Assembly (NCBI GenBank): GCA_036362985.1
Contig: JAYGXS010000004.1
Location: 46,301,139 to 46,365,138 of the forward strand
Direction: 5' to 3'
Source of the DNA: Ligula intestinalis
Lineage: Eukaryota; Platyhelminthes; Cestoda; Diphyllobothriidea; Diphyllobothriidae
DNA length: 64,000 nt
Shown here: positions 10,420 through 22,800 of the stretch, one piece after another
Layout: each line of letters opens with the position of its first letter
How positions within the stretch are numbered: the first letter of the stretch is position 1
Program-made: the position numbers and the translations under genes
The notes under the pieces: generated by a model
What the model was told of the DNA's origin: nothing
The model's database searches: none
What the model saw: the letters and a program-made list of their open reading frames with translations, nothing else

Positions 10420-13400
10420 TACATTGTATGAATACTTATATTCACTCTGGATGAATATTCGTATCTGTAGATGTCCATGAAAATATCTTTTACAATGAAT
10501 CCGAAAAGGCAGATGAATAAACTTCTTGTTTTTGTGGTTGCGTTGAAACATCCATTTATCGTTTTAAAATTAGACAGTTCTTCGCAGCAGGTGTTTTAAC
10601 AGCCAGCAGTCCAGAGATCATCAATTGGTAAAATTCGCCATATGTGACTCACCCCTGAGGTTTGTTTCTCATCTGTCATAGGCTGTCAATCACATTTCTA
10701 TTTCAGACGTCGGCAGTTCAAATGACAAAGAATGGCTCACACCACCGTCAAAAATTCGGAAATAGCGACAAACGTTTCACAAAATTAGCTTTTTTAAATT
10801 TTTGAACTCATACTAAGATTATTAACGAACGGCATTGTCAAAGCGCACGAAATGAAAAAAGCGGAAAAGGCTTGCAGGCGTAGTGGTAGTGAGTGACATC
10901 GGTCGGAAATTGCTTAAGTACGGATACTAAGTAAAATGAATATTCCAATTCACATTGAACAGTGTGACATAACATCATTGATTGGTTTGATTTCATAAAA
11001 ATAAGCTCTTTACAGAATTCCATTTTTTCTCAGTTAACTTGATTACATGATATGGTTTTCCACTGGATGTCTTACGTTTGTCTTTTTAGCCTACTTCATT
11101 TGGCACACATATGAACTCCACCCGATTTTCAAGAGAACGGGAGGAAATAGTGCGACTCCTGTATTAATCAGAATATGGGCGTTCACAAGATTTAGTCATT
11201 ATTTTACCCTTCGACATCGAACGTTAGTTTTGTGTTCTCTGGCCATGAAATTTAAAACAATACAGTCTGGGATTCGTAAAATTGTAATTTCTTGGTATTT
11301 CTAATTACCTTTTTAAATCTTGTTTTAATCAGTTTATGGGAGTGGTGATTTTGTGTATGTAAACCTTTTTACCTTCGAGCTGCACTTTTTTTGAATCGAC
11401 ATGTGCGTGTTGGAAATTCTCGATGTAATCAATTATTCTACGAAGCAGAATTTATTTGTGCGCATTAATAATTTGGTAGGTTTCTGAAACTGTTGAATTT
11501 TACTATTTACATCATGAATTTAAAGAAGTACGATAGCGTACAGGCAGAAAGATATTCAGTGAAGGGTGGAAGCGTGCTGGTTCTGCGCGTTTAATGACCA
11601 AGCTTATTGGTTCACAGACGAATGCCATACACACATTGCGTAATACCTAATTGCAACCAGGGATACATTTAGTGCTTGAATGTTTGTTGAAGCATACTAC
11701 GTAGTGTAGAGTTATTGTTTTCAAGCACAGATAATTTTTGTCATGATTGATCTAGATATAAACAACGCTGCTGTCTCTTTATATGATTCATATTTGAAGA
11801 ATTGTCAGTCAAAAAGAGAGTTCTTGAGCGGTCTATCGTTATGAAGAGGTGCATGTTGATTTGTCAGCTTGTATACGATGACTAAAAATATGCCTGTCTA
11901 CCTGAAAATCCTATTTTATCAGGTACACATCAGACGTGATCAGAACGTTTATTGGGAATGGTTGGCCGAAAGAACAGAATAGCGAGTGCTGCATACAGCA
12001 CCATCAACGTTTTATGAGAACCGTTGTAGCTCGCTGAGCCTTTACCCCACGGACGCACAATTGATATGACGTTTAAGGAACTGTACATCTTAAATGGAAA
12101 TCATATTTGGGTTTATAAAATCTGATTTTTTAGGTGAGAGCTTTTTTTTCATAAACTCTCAAATTGAAAAAAGAGTGTACGACAGGTAAATTATTTACGT
12201 CCTCATTTAACTGACATCAGTGTAGTAAAAAGCTTAAAGTAGAAAATGAGTAAAATTTATCAATATTTGGCACACTTATATTTTGCGCTCAAGACAGCAA
12301 TAAGACGGGAGGGCAAAGAAACAACCAAGTTGTCAATGGTGCTCTGATTTTTACAAAATTAAGCACAAACTCCAACTTCAGCTCCATTTACATATGTTTC
12401 GATGGCTTCATCCAGTTTCTCTTGATTATTACAAAGTGGATTAGGGTCCGGATAGTTCGGACGCTTAAAATTAGCTAGCAGGCCGCTGGCAGAAATGCAG
12501 GCTGTCATTTTAAAATTCAATTTAAGTCTTAAGATGAACGATTATCATGCCTCCTTTGATCGGTGAGTAGGGCCATTATCTTGTAATATGATGGTATACA
12601 TTTGACCTCACTTAATGCTATCATCGTTTAGTATCGTCCTTTTAATTCCGAAATAATTTTCAGCGTTTTCAGTGTTTTCATGTGAATTTCCATCAGTCGA
12701 ATTGCGCTCGACGTTTACATCAAAACCTTTAAAATAGGATATGCATAAAGAGCATTAACCAAAAAAAACTATTTTGTATATTATTTCTTATGAAGATGGC
12801 CATGTTTATCATGTTAAGAAATAACTCAAAACAGCAGACCACATTTTTGAGCATAAAGAACGTCTGATATTTCTATTCCTAAGATAAATAGAAAACTATT
12901 GCAGATAATTTATTTTAAAAATGCTTTTATCAGATATTCAGCTGCCGAATTTTTGTGTAAATTACCTTTTCCAAGGTAATGTCAAAATGAAATTCAGGAC
13001 TTTGGACAATTTTTTAAAGTTACATGAAGATAAACGATGGATGTTGACTGAAGATGAAAGAAATTACTTTTCTCTGTATAATGGATTTTTTCCGCCATAG
13101 GGGCTTAACGTCAAGATCCCTAAAAAACCTGAAAATGCAAAAAAGTGCCCTTAGAGATAGCCATTTGTAGAAATAATAATTATTAAGTCTGTGTCGTTTC
13201 TAAATAACGCATGAGCGGAACGTATAGTTTGCAAAAAAGTATATTCCTACAAGACTTCATATAATCAGGCGTGTTTTACATTGCCTTCACGGAACGTATG
13301 CGGAAACTTTGCTTATTCACCAAGTAGGCGATGCGGCAAAACAACGTGCAACGAAAACATTTTGTTGCCGCATTTTGTGCAAAAAACTTCACAGATGACC

Positions 13401-14732
13401 TGAATATAATTTTAAAAACTTAAATTGTTCCTCGTTTCTGAAAATAAATGCGATTTCTTAAATTTGGCCTCACTTGCAGCTGAATAATTTCGAACAACAT
13501 TTTTCGGTTCCGAATGGGCCTTAATTTACAATTTTTACCCACTTTGGAGTTCTTCCGTAGCGCAATGCATACTCATCAAAATTTTGGTCCTGTCTTACAT
13601 ACTAGATCCTTTTAAAATAAGACGACTCCTAATTTCGCCAAAATCAATGCATATTACACTAAGTAAACATAACTAAAATGGCGGTTTTCCTTACTAAAAG
13701 GCTTTCGCAGGACTACTACTAAGAGACTCAAAATAACGTGAACAAATATACGCTAAAATACAACGTCAAATTTTGTCATGAAAGTTGCACGCAGGACTCG
13801 CCATACTGTACCAGTACTACACAGTTGTTGGCCTCATATTCGCGCTTTTCTCTTTCGCAGGGAGATTCTAGACAACAATTTAACGGTGTAAGTACGACTG
13901 CCTACTCTTTCCACCCTTGCACCGTCGTCAAATTTTGCGGTGGAAGCAGATCGTAATGAATTTGCCATGTCCAGTGTTTCCGTGGCAGTGGCAGCACCCG
14001 TTTCCATATCAGCCGCTCTTCCTTCATTTTTCCTGTCAGTTCAGATTATAATCTCATCCGCAGTCTGACCGTTCCCTTCCGTATCTTATCACCGCAACTC
14101 CGGTCGGTTTCTGTAGGTTGCAACTTTCTAACCTGAGAAGTGTTACGCACGCTTTGCCTGGCACTGGTCCAGGTATTCGGTCCCACCCGGTACGTGCCAG
14201 TATTGCAGTCCTTGTTTTTGCCTTTATTACATCTAATTTGCCTTTTCACTGCTGACAATGCTGACAGCAGGAAATGGCTAGGATGTTGTCTTTCAGCGTA
14301 TTTCAGTCATTGCTGCTGCCAAAAGCTTTCCAATCCCTACCTAAATCCTAAGAATAGGAAAAGTAAGCATAGGGATTGACACCTTAAGGTTGATGTGTTT
14401 TTAATCTGGTAGACACATATTTAATGCTAACCACCTCATACAACTTGGAGCATTGATAAATTGGTACTCAACGAGTATCCGCTAAAACATTCAGGCTCGA
14501 CAGTGGGATAATACGCCCACAGTCCTTTGACTGAAGTCCCACCTCTCAGGTGTAAAGCCTTATATATACGTTTTTCCATTAAATAAATTACTCATTTACT
14601 GATCTCATTGGAACTGTTTGCTAAAAAAATCAACTCGCAGTTGCTCCGAAGAGGTACACTAGACTTTAAAAATTACTGCATATGCACTTTGACCGCAGAT
14701 AAGTTTCTAAAACATTTCATGAGCCTATCAAT
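10420..14732. other. No gene recognised
   Basis: Strongly AT-rich to about 13.7 kb. A small frame at 11047-11304 starts with a hydrophobic stretch but has no recognisable domain. The block 13900-14300 is GC-richer, with frames on both strands, and may be an old LTR or repeat; it does not match the gypsy LTR next door. Confidence 0.4.
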
Positions 14733-15253
14733 TGAAGGAGATAAGAGAGTACCCGTTTGTTTTAATTGCACTTAAAAGAGTCTTAGTGAGTTTTTCCGCG
14801 GTTTCTGAAGTATGAACTAGGCTGTGTGGTGCTATCTGATATTCTTTCCCCTTGTAGCAGTTGCGGACGAGGGTGAGCTATCGGAACAGATGACAGAACC
14901 AGTGAAGGTGACGCTTACCGACGAGTCTTCGTGATTTTGCTAGTCCTTTCTCCCCTTTTCCTATTTTTTCGTCTACCCTGACAATACTTTCGTCACTGTA
15001 TTTCTTTTGGCCCCTTGTCTCCCCTTTAGACGTGTTCCCCGTGTTCGTTCCTGCCATTATACACTTTGTTATCGTATCTTTGTGTTTCTTTATCTGTTTG
15101 CTTGAGCTTATATCCAATATGTCCAGGAGAGGCAGTAGGCGAAGGTCAGGAGCTGACGGATTATCTACACCCACAGTCTGTTCGACGTCTCAAGTCGTAC
15201 AAAAATACGAAACCGCTGACTCCTCCGACTTGACGAGTGGCTCACACACTACA
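14733..15253 (+). repeat. 5' LTR of the gypsy element
   Basis: About 521 nt, starting TGAAGGAG and ending ACTACA. Matches the 3' LTR throughout, including the blocks GAGTTTTTCCGCGG and CTTATATCCAATATGTCC. Small frames inside it (15032-15430 and its minus partner) are not genes. Confidence 0.85.
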
Positions 15254-15254
15254 G

Positions 15255-15272
15255 TGGTGGCAGCTCAGTGGT
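15255..15272 (+). promoter_or_regulatory. Primer-binding site candidate
   Basis: TGGTGGCAGCTCAGTGG starts two bases after the 5' LTR. Retroelement primer sites begin with TGG to pair with the CCA end of a tRNA. Which tRNA cannot be decided by eye. Confidence 0.5.
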
Positions 15273-15960
15273 CGAGCCCCCCCCCCCCCCCATCCCCAAC
15301 AAAATACCTAAATATGACGGGAAAGAATCCTTCAGCGTTTGGCCGAGAAGGTCCAAATTCTATTTATGCAACGTCTCTACTGAACATTGCAGCGATATGT
15401 TGTTGGACGCTCTCCCACCCCCTCAGTTAGCCCGAGTGCTTGACGCTGATGTGGATCCCAACCTACCGTTCGAGGAGCTATGTGACAGCCTGCCGTCAAC
15501 ACTTAGCGAAAAACAATCGTTTGGTGAGGGCATCGACGCTTTGTTCGTCCGTAGACTCCGGGTCTCTGAAACCCCTACCCAATTTGCAGATGACTTGCCG
15601 CGACTGACCAAGATTGTGTGGCCCTCTCTGTCCTCCTCCGACAACGAAAACACGATTATGCATTTTTTAATCAAGGGCCTCCCCAAGGGCGCCTTAACAC
15701 AATCACTCATGTTGTAACCCCCAAAAGACCTGAAAGACACAGTGGCCAGGACGGCGAGGTTTCTGCGTAGTGGCGACCACTCTCAGGACCCGCACGGTTA
15801 CGATAAACCTCCACCTTTGTCCTCTTTCACTCGTCGCAACGAATCTGGACCTCAACAGGTTACTCACCACCGTCCATTCCACACCGACTACCGGTTCGGT
15901 TTCAACCGCCGCCGCTGGACACCGCCCACAACAGGAGGTCCCCCCGTGTCTAGCGAGCAC
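15268..15960 (+). pseudogene. gag of the gypsy element (broken)
   Basis: The first 149 codons (15268-15717) are open and read like a gypsy Gag. A proline-rich start is followed by KYDGKESFSVWPRR and an acidic, leucine-rich helical stretch. A TAA at 15715 interrupts it, and the downstream frame continues with an arginine/proline-rich region (15742-15978). No CCHC zinc knuckle could be found. The proline run is encoded by 15 consecutive C residues (15277-15291), a likely slippage site that makes the true start uncertain; the start at 15268 is GTG and probably not real. Confidence 0.7.
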
Positions 15961-16059
15961 GCCTGCACTTGCAAGTAGAGCTCAATTATGCTTTCAGTTA
16001 CTTCCTGTACCAATGCTGTTTCGCCTCTTGCATATTCTTATGCAAACGCCACGATTGAT

Positions 16060-16140
16060 AACAGGCTAGTAGCCACTTTGATTGACATGGGCGCTTCAAT
16101 TCCGCTTGTCAACCCACGTATTATTCCATCTTCGGGTAAC
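16060..16140 (+). pseudogene. Retropepsin (protease) motif
   Basis: ATLIDMGASIPLVN is read around 16072-16115. The catalytic Asp, Gly, Ala and Ser of the usual D-T-G-A-S motif are kept, but Thr is Met. The flanking frame is interrupted soon after (TAG near 16144). Confidence 0.6.
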
Positions 16141-16639
16141 ATTTAGAAGGAACCCCCCAGGAGTACAGTACGGTTAAACACGGCCGACGGCTCGCTATTA
16201 CGCCCACTTGGCTCAGTTTCCCTCGCGGTTAAATTTCCACCCTTAACGGCAGCGCATACTTTTTATGGGAGTCCTTAACCTCACATGAAATATATTACTG
16301 AGCACAGATTTCTTGTACAAGTATGGCTGCTGCATTGATGTTCAGAATAGAAAGATCCAGTTTCGATGCACAGCTGCTAAGCCCAACTCATTGCCTGTTA
16401 CTTATGATGAGGTCTCCGCTTGTGCCGCTATCCAAGCAACCGTACAACTTCCTCCTACAATGATTGATGACATATTACCTAAATAAACCCTCATTGGTGC
16501 AGACATCACTTCCCTCAGGGCGACGCTACTGGACTTTCACGACGTTTTTGCCTGGGATGACCGTTCTCTTGGACGGACTGATTGTAAACGTCACGCCATC
16601 GATACAATTTCAGCTAAACCTATGTGGCAGCCCCTCCGT

Positions 16640-17409
16640 CGTATCCTGGCACATCTTCAGGACGAAGTCGACAAACTGTTCGACACGATGCTGGCCGCGG
16701 GAGTAATCAAACCACCACGTTCCCCTTGGGCGTTCCCAGTGACATTGGTCCCTAAGGAAGACAGGAGGGTAAGATTTTGCGTAGACTACCGTCGGTGAAA
16801 CGCAGTCACGACACGTGACTCGTTTCCCTTACCCCGCATAGACTGTACACTCGACACCCTCGCTGGGTCTCATTGGTTTTCGACGCTGGATCTCAAATCG
16901 GGATGCTGGTAAGTAGAGGTCGAGCCAGCAGACCGACAGAAAACAGCTTTTATTCTCCACAAAGGACTGTAGGAGTTCGAGACCATGCCTTCTAGGTCTG
17001 CAACGCAGCGGCCACTTTCCAACGTCTAATGCAAGTTGTGTTGGCACACCTCTATCCCCGACAATGCCTCATTTATCTGGACGATGTGATCGTTTTCGGT
17101 AAAACGATCGATGAACACAACGACAACCTGTACGCAGTCCTGACAGATCTACGAGAAGCCGGTCTCACCCTCAACCTTCAGAAATGCTTTTTCCTGCGCA
17201 AAAGGGTTATTTATCTAGGACACGTGATTAATTCTATTGGTATCGAAATAAGAACCGAAAAGATCGAGGCTATCCGCTCATGGCCAACGCCTACCAACGC
17301 TACCGAAGTATGCAGTTTTATCAGATTGGCCTCGTATTATAGGTTCTTCATAACAACTTTCTCGGGGAAAGCGCGCCCGCTGTATCCATCGACAGAGAAA
17401 AGCCCATAA
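16640..17409 (+). pseudogene. Reverse transcriptase of the gypsy element (broken)
   Basis: RT copies element RNA into DNA. Motifs in order: FPVTLVPKEDRRVRFCVDYRR (about 16733-16796) ending at a TGA, WFSTLDLKSG (about 16875), stops in the next 130 nt, and then an intact frame from 17029 with the catalytic YLDD (17074-17085) and YLGHVI. A TAA at 17407 separates it from the RNase H frame. At least three stops or frame changes make it inactive. Confidence 0.85.
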
Positions 17410-17426
17410 AAGCGTTTTGCTGGACG

Positions 17427-18368
17427 GTGGAGTGCCAAACAGCTTTTGACGACCTTAAGGCACGTCTGTGCTCCACACCAATACTCATGCTTCCGAAAAC
17501 CACGGCGTCGGCCCTTCCATTTATTCTAGACACCGACGCCAGCGAAGTTGCGATTGGGGCACTTCTCTCCCAAGCAAATGCGGATGGTCGCGAGAGAGCC
17601 ATCTGTTTAGCGAGTTGGACTCTGACAAAAACCGAGAGAAACTATTCCGTTTACGACAGGGAACTCTTAGCCATTGTCACCTTCGTCAGAAAATTCCGTC
17701 CATATTTACTGGGTAAACTCTTCGTCATTCGCACGGACCACAAAGCCCTCCTTTGGCTCGAACCCACTAAGGATGCTGAAAGACGGCTAGCTAGGTTCCA
17801 AGAATTCCTCGAACTGTACACCTATTCCTGCTTTTACCGACCCGGTAAACAGCATTTCAACGCAGACGTCGTTCACCGCCGCCCAGATACATCCGATGAC
17901 TCCAATACTCAATCGCTGGGTAGCCACATTAACGCTATCCAAGCTGAGCCAAGTACACTCCATCACTGGTCCATTTCCCAAAGTACGGAGCCTGACACGG
18001 CCATTGCGTACGACCACCTCTTCCATGGTCATCATTTACCTTCCGATAAAGATCTGACGGGTTCACCCGAAGAGGCCTATATCGTTCGCAACCAATGGCC
18101 CCACCTTTTTATCGACAACGACATCCTACTGTACAAGGATGAACATTCCAACTCCCCTCGAGTTGTTCTTCCCAGCATTCTAGTTATTCCCGTCCTACCC
18201 GATATGCATGATGAACTTGGTCACATTGGTCAATACAAAACAGAATTCGCCGCCCGTCAACGTTTTTGGTGGCTACGGCTACGCGAACAAGTCCATATAT
18301 TTTGTAACTTCTGTCCTACGTGCGCCTCCTTTAAGAATCCTACGCACCGCCTGCGCGCTCCACTTTAG
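17427..18368 (+). pseudogene. RNase H and integrase zinc-binding region
   Basis: An intact 313-codon stretch. The RNase H domain has LDTDAS (catalytic D at 35 or 37), the conserved Glu in YDRELLA (79) and RTDHKALLW (D104). After a linker, an HHCC zinc-binding integrase module is visible near residues 258-305, with HDELGH and CNFCPTC. A TAG at 18366 separates it from the integrase core in the same frame. Confidence 0.85.
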
Positions 18369-18370
18369 CC

Positions 18371-18838
18371 ATGCAAACAGGATTTCCATTTCAACGGGTC
18401 GGTGTGGACATTATTGGCCTACTTCCATACACCACTAATAAATACCGCTTTATTCTCGTCCTATTAGACTATTTCACCAAGTGGGTTGGGCCCATACCTC
18501 TCCTTACAGAAGATGTGGCTTCTGTTACTACAGCCATTTTTAACGAATGGATTTGCCGTTTCGAAGAACCCCTTTCCCTCCATTCTGACTGTGGCGCCAA
18601 ATTCGACTGCAAATTTCTACCCCAAGTGTGCGAGATCCTACAGATATACAAGACACATACCACACCTTTCCACCCAGAAGGCAACGGCCAAGTCGAGCGA
18701 ACGAACCGATCGCTCAAAGCCCTTCTCAAAGCCTTTGCTAAGGACCACCATGCCCTCGACTGGAATCCACGTCTCCCCTGCACCTTATGGCTTACCCAGC
18801 GACCATCCACTCGTCCACTGGTTATACGCCTTTCATGA
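18371..18838 (+). pseudogene. Integrase catalytic core
   Basis: The DDE triad is complete: D13 in VDIIG, D73 in HSDCGAKFD and E109 in GNGQVERTNRSL, with the standard 35-residue spacing between the last two. The core joins element DNA into the host chromosome. It is cut off from the upstream zinc module by a stop and followed by a frame change near 18800. Confidence 0.85.
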
Positions 18839-19367
18839 TGCTAACAGGGCGCACCTTCCGGCTTCCCATCGACTCGCTGACACCTAACAATCTCCCGCCT
18901 TTCACTCGACCAACGACTACGTCCTACAACTACAAGAACTTTTACGCCTCACCTACAACCTAGCCAGGTCACATTAAGGGACAGCCTACGATGGCCAGAA
19001 AAGCGACTTCGACCGCCAAACGTTCGGTTTTCTTATGTCGAGGGCGACCTCGTGTGCAAATATCAGTCCGTTCCCCCCTAAGGCACACCGTCAAAGTTCT
19101 TCAGCCATTGGGAGAGACCATACCGCATCATCGACGACATCCATCCATCCATGTTCGTCCTCCAAGACCTTAGAAAACCCAACAGGTCCCCTTTTACAGC
19201 ACATTTTGATAAGTTGAAACCCTACCGGGGTCAGCTACCTACGGCCATGGCAGAACTAACCCCGGTCCTAACCCCTCATCTGGTACCGATATCATTCCGG
19301 GAGGAGACAGTGGAAAGTACAGCTACCGCTGGCCCTGCGGACAGGGCTCCGTCAAAGGAAGGGAGTG
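18839..19367 (+). pseudogene. Integrase C-terminal remnant
   Basis: Shifted frames between 18839 and 19372 read as a typical gypsy integrase tail (VEGDLVCKY, then LDKLKPY-like text as FDKLKPYRG near 19207). No chromodomain was recognised. Confidence 0.5.
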
Positions 19368-19897
19368 TGTAGGAGAGGATATAGTACCAGTTTGTTTTAA
19401 TTGCACTTAAAAGAGCCTTAGTGAGTTTTTCCGCGGTTTCTGAAGTGTGAACTAGGCTGTGTGATGCTGTCTGATTTTCTTTCCTCTTGTTGCATGGATG
19501 AGGGTTACGGATGAGGGTGAGCTATCGGAACAGACGACGGAAGCAGTGGAGGCGACGCCTACCGACGAGTCTTTGTGATTTTGTTAGTCCTTTCTCCCCT
19601 TTTCCCTATTTTTTCGTCTCCCCTGACAATACTTTCGTCGCTGTTTTTCTTTTGGCCCCTTGTCTCCCCTTTGGACGTGTTTCCCATGTTCGTTTTTGCC
19701 ATTATACACTTTATTATGGTATCTCTGCGTTACTTCTTCTGTTTGCTTGAGCTTATATCCAATATGTCCAGGAGCGGCAGAAGTTGAATGTCAGAAACTG
19801 ACGTAGAATCTACAACCACAGTCTGTGTGACGCCCCAGGTCGTACAAAATGCGAAACCGCTGGCTCCTCCGACTTGACGAGTGGCTCGCAGACTACA
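19368..19897 (+). repeat. 3' LTR of the gypsy element
   Basis: About 530 nt, TGTAGGAG to ACTACA, matching the 5' LTR with roughly 10% differences by eye and a few small indels near 19490. Confidence 0.85.
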
Positions 19898-22800
19898 AAA
19901 CCATTTACTTAAGGGCTATTGTTTGCATTTTCTGACATTTATTCTGTTTTAATGGTGAACTGGAAGGTTGAGGATATGGACCAGTTAAACTCTTTTTTGC
20001 GCAATAGTTAAACTGAAAGAAACCTAATTTTATTCCGAAAAGTCAGTAAGGTTGTAATATGATCAGCCTGCGTTATAATCACCGGATATTTCAGTGACGG
20101 CTGGATGCTTGCTTTTCCAAGCTGCCTGTAAAATCGATACTCCGTAACTGGCAGCACAATATATCAGAGGTTTTTTCCATTGTTTTCCGATGTCCTGCTT
20201 AATTTCGTTTTAGTAAATTGGAAACATATATAAATATGTTCATAATTATTTTGTGAAGCTTGTATGTTCAGAATAAGTATATTGAAAATAGCAAAAGTTT
20301 ATAATTATGAGGTCTTACTACAGTGTGAGATACACAATAATAAAGCCTCTTAGCTGTCTACTTTAACTGCAGCTTTTAGAATCTACAAAATGATCAACAT
20401 CACCTGCACCTCATAAAGTATAAGTGGATGATGTCCCTTTAACCTTAAGGATATCCCCTCAACTTTTTAACTACTGACTGCAAGTGTAAGAGATAATTGG
20501 AGTTAAATACTAGTGGAGAATTTTAAAAAAACTTTAAGTAAACAAAACCTATCCAGTTTTTTAGTGTAAAAGACGCTGCTTACGTAAAATTCTACGCCAT
20601 GACAACACAATATAATGTGCTGTAGTTATGCCTGTTCGCTATTGGATATATTTGAGTTTACGAGGGCATCAAAAATCAATGAGGAATATCGTGGGACTGA
20701 AGTTGCCACATTCTAAAGCGTGTGGCTTTTTTGCAAGTGGTGTGAAGGAAGCACGTTCTAAAGGAAGAATCAGGACATGACTGAAATATGCAACGATAAT
20801 GCTGCGTGCTAGTCACAAGTACCCCATTAATCAAGGCAACTCTTTAATCGAAACTACTGCCAGACTTTATTAGATTATGCATATACTGGAAACATATGGA
20901 AACATAGCGGATAATATGCAGAAATATTTATAATCCTAAGTTCATTTCAGTCTTTACCGTTACGTTTCATGAGAAAGCATATCAACTGACGAGTTTTCTG
21001 CAGGTGAATTGCTGTTCACTGACGATTAAGCTTACCTGATGCGATTCGTTCTGCAACACAAAAAAACGCTAGAGAAAATTAACAAAGTACACGGCATAAG
21101 CCAATCAATACAGTCTAGTTTCCCAAGTCCACCTCGTGGAAGATTCTTTCCGTCTTACGCCAGGAAAAGGACACGGTGAACGGCAATACGGTGCATTTCC
21201 ACTGGGATTGAAAACGCGTAAAATGGTAGAATTTTTCAGGTTTTTGCACACAATGCGAAGATGCGTAAGTGCACGAACTGTGACAACCGTCTTTTTGCCC
21301 ACCTAGGATAGCGACTCTGCCTTTTCGCTTACTTCCTTCCTTCCTGGCCGATTTCGCCTTTTTTGCCGCAAGGCACACATACCTTTGTTCTTTCCTTTTT
21401 GACACCGTTCGCATAAGTGTGGTTTATTTTTGGCCTGAGTCGGTGCACATAAATTCGCTTTAGATTACGCGTGCAAATATTTAAAAAAGGTCTGAACTGA
21501 TAAGTGCGTCAGCCGTTTGGTTTCGATGTAACGCATTATGCATAAACGGAAATTAAGTGGAAGAAGACATTGTCAGCGTTTTTTCAGCTACTGCATAAAG
21601 TTTCATATGTGCCCCTCTGTGGTAAAATTTGAGGTTGTCTGCTAACCTTACCACTCTAACGAAGCATATAAATGATAAACTTTAAAATAATGTTTTTATA
21701 TTTGAGGAAATAAAAATAATTTTTAAAATCTGCCTTGTATTATGTGTTGATACAGAAAATATTGTTTTCTTTGTTGCGTGGATGATTAATTAACCCATTC
21801 TTATTTAAATTAAGGGCTTTTTCTATAGAAAGATCAGTAAATACGCAAATTAAGTATAGTATAAATACCTTTTAAATGAAATGTCTTGAAGAAATTTTGG
21901 GAACGCGTTTTTAAAATTTTCTTTATCAGCAAAAACCGTCAAATATCTGAATCCCTTCACGTGACAGATATTTTATAACTGCAGTTGATGGACGTATATT
22001 AAAAAAAAATTATTGCGTAGGTCTTCTATACAGGCCTGCACACGTTGACAATTTAAAAGTACTTTTCAGTTCATATCGACAAAATGGTACAAGAATCTGA
22101 TGAAGGAGGAACTTTTAATTCTCTCCCAATGTTACCTTTCCTTCTCTTCGGAATATTATGGTGGACATTGACGAGTTGTTTAATATTCCCATTCTGGGGT
22201 AAAAATACCAAAAGCTCGCGTCTTGAATAAACGTTTGAGTCTAATAGAGGAAACCGAGGCGGTGTGCAGCAAGCAGAAATGAAGACTTCTAACTAATGTC
22301 CCCTAAATAAGCGTTATTTGTGTCCGTCGGAGGGAAGATTTGACAGGTCCAAGCACATTACACCATGGTGGACTAAACCGGCGTGTATTTATATTTTTAT
22401 ACGTGTTTTCCCCGCCTTCTGTTGGAGCTAGCATTCCTTGGCATGGCACGCTGCGTGTAAAAAGTGCACATTGCAGGATTCACTGCGTTATGGGCCCTGC
22501 TGACAGTCTGCGAATAAACCACATCAGGTTTGGCTTGAAGTTATTCATGTCCACCTCTAGCCCTGGCATGCTGCAGGCTATTTTTAGACTTCATAACGCC
22601 ACCTCTTCCCAATGTCGTGCTCCAAAACCTTTGTCATTGCTGATTTGTAGTTGGCGGGCGGCTTCTATTGAAAAATGCAAATCAACTTTTCAGCTAGATT
22701 GCATCGACCGAGCTGCGCGGGAATATCGGTGAAAAGATGCAAAAAATGCGAATTTCGTAAGATACTTAAAAAAATTATTTTCGGGACGAAAACATGCCCA

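Larger units (their letters stand above)
14733..19897 (+). mobile_element. Ty3/gypsy LTR retrotransposon, full-length but broken
   Basis: Two LTRs (14733-15253 and 19368-19897) flank gag, protease, reverse transcriptase, RNase H and integrase in the Ty3/gypsy order. All are interrupted by stops and frame changes, so the copy cannot be autonomous. The LTRs differ at roughly one base in ten by eye, indicating an old insertion. No clear target duplication is visible (CAAT before, AAAC after). The overall look recalls the CsRn1-like gypsy group known from flukes, but that assignment is by general resemblance only. Confidence 0.9.

Noticed and set aside
22101..22125. CTGATGAAGGAGGAAC as a hammerhead core
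   Set aside because: No stem II pairing and no stem III or cleavage site.
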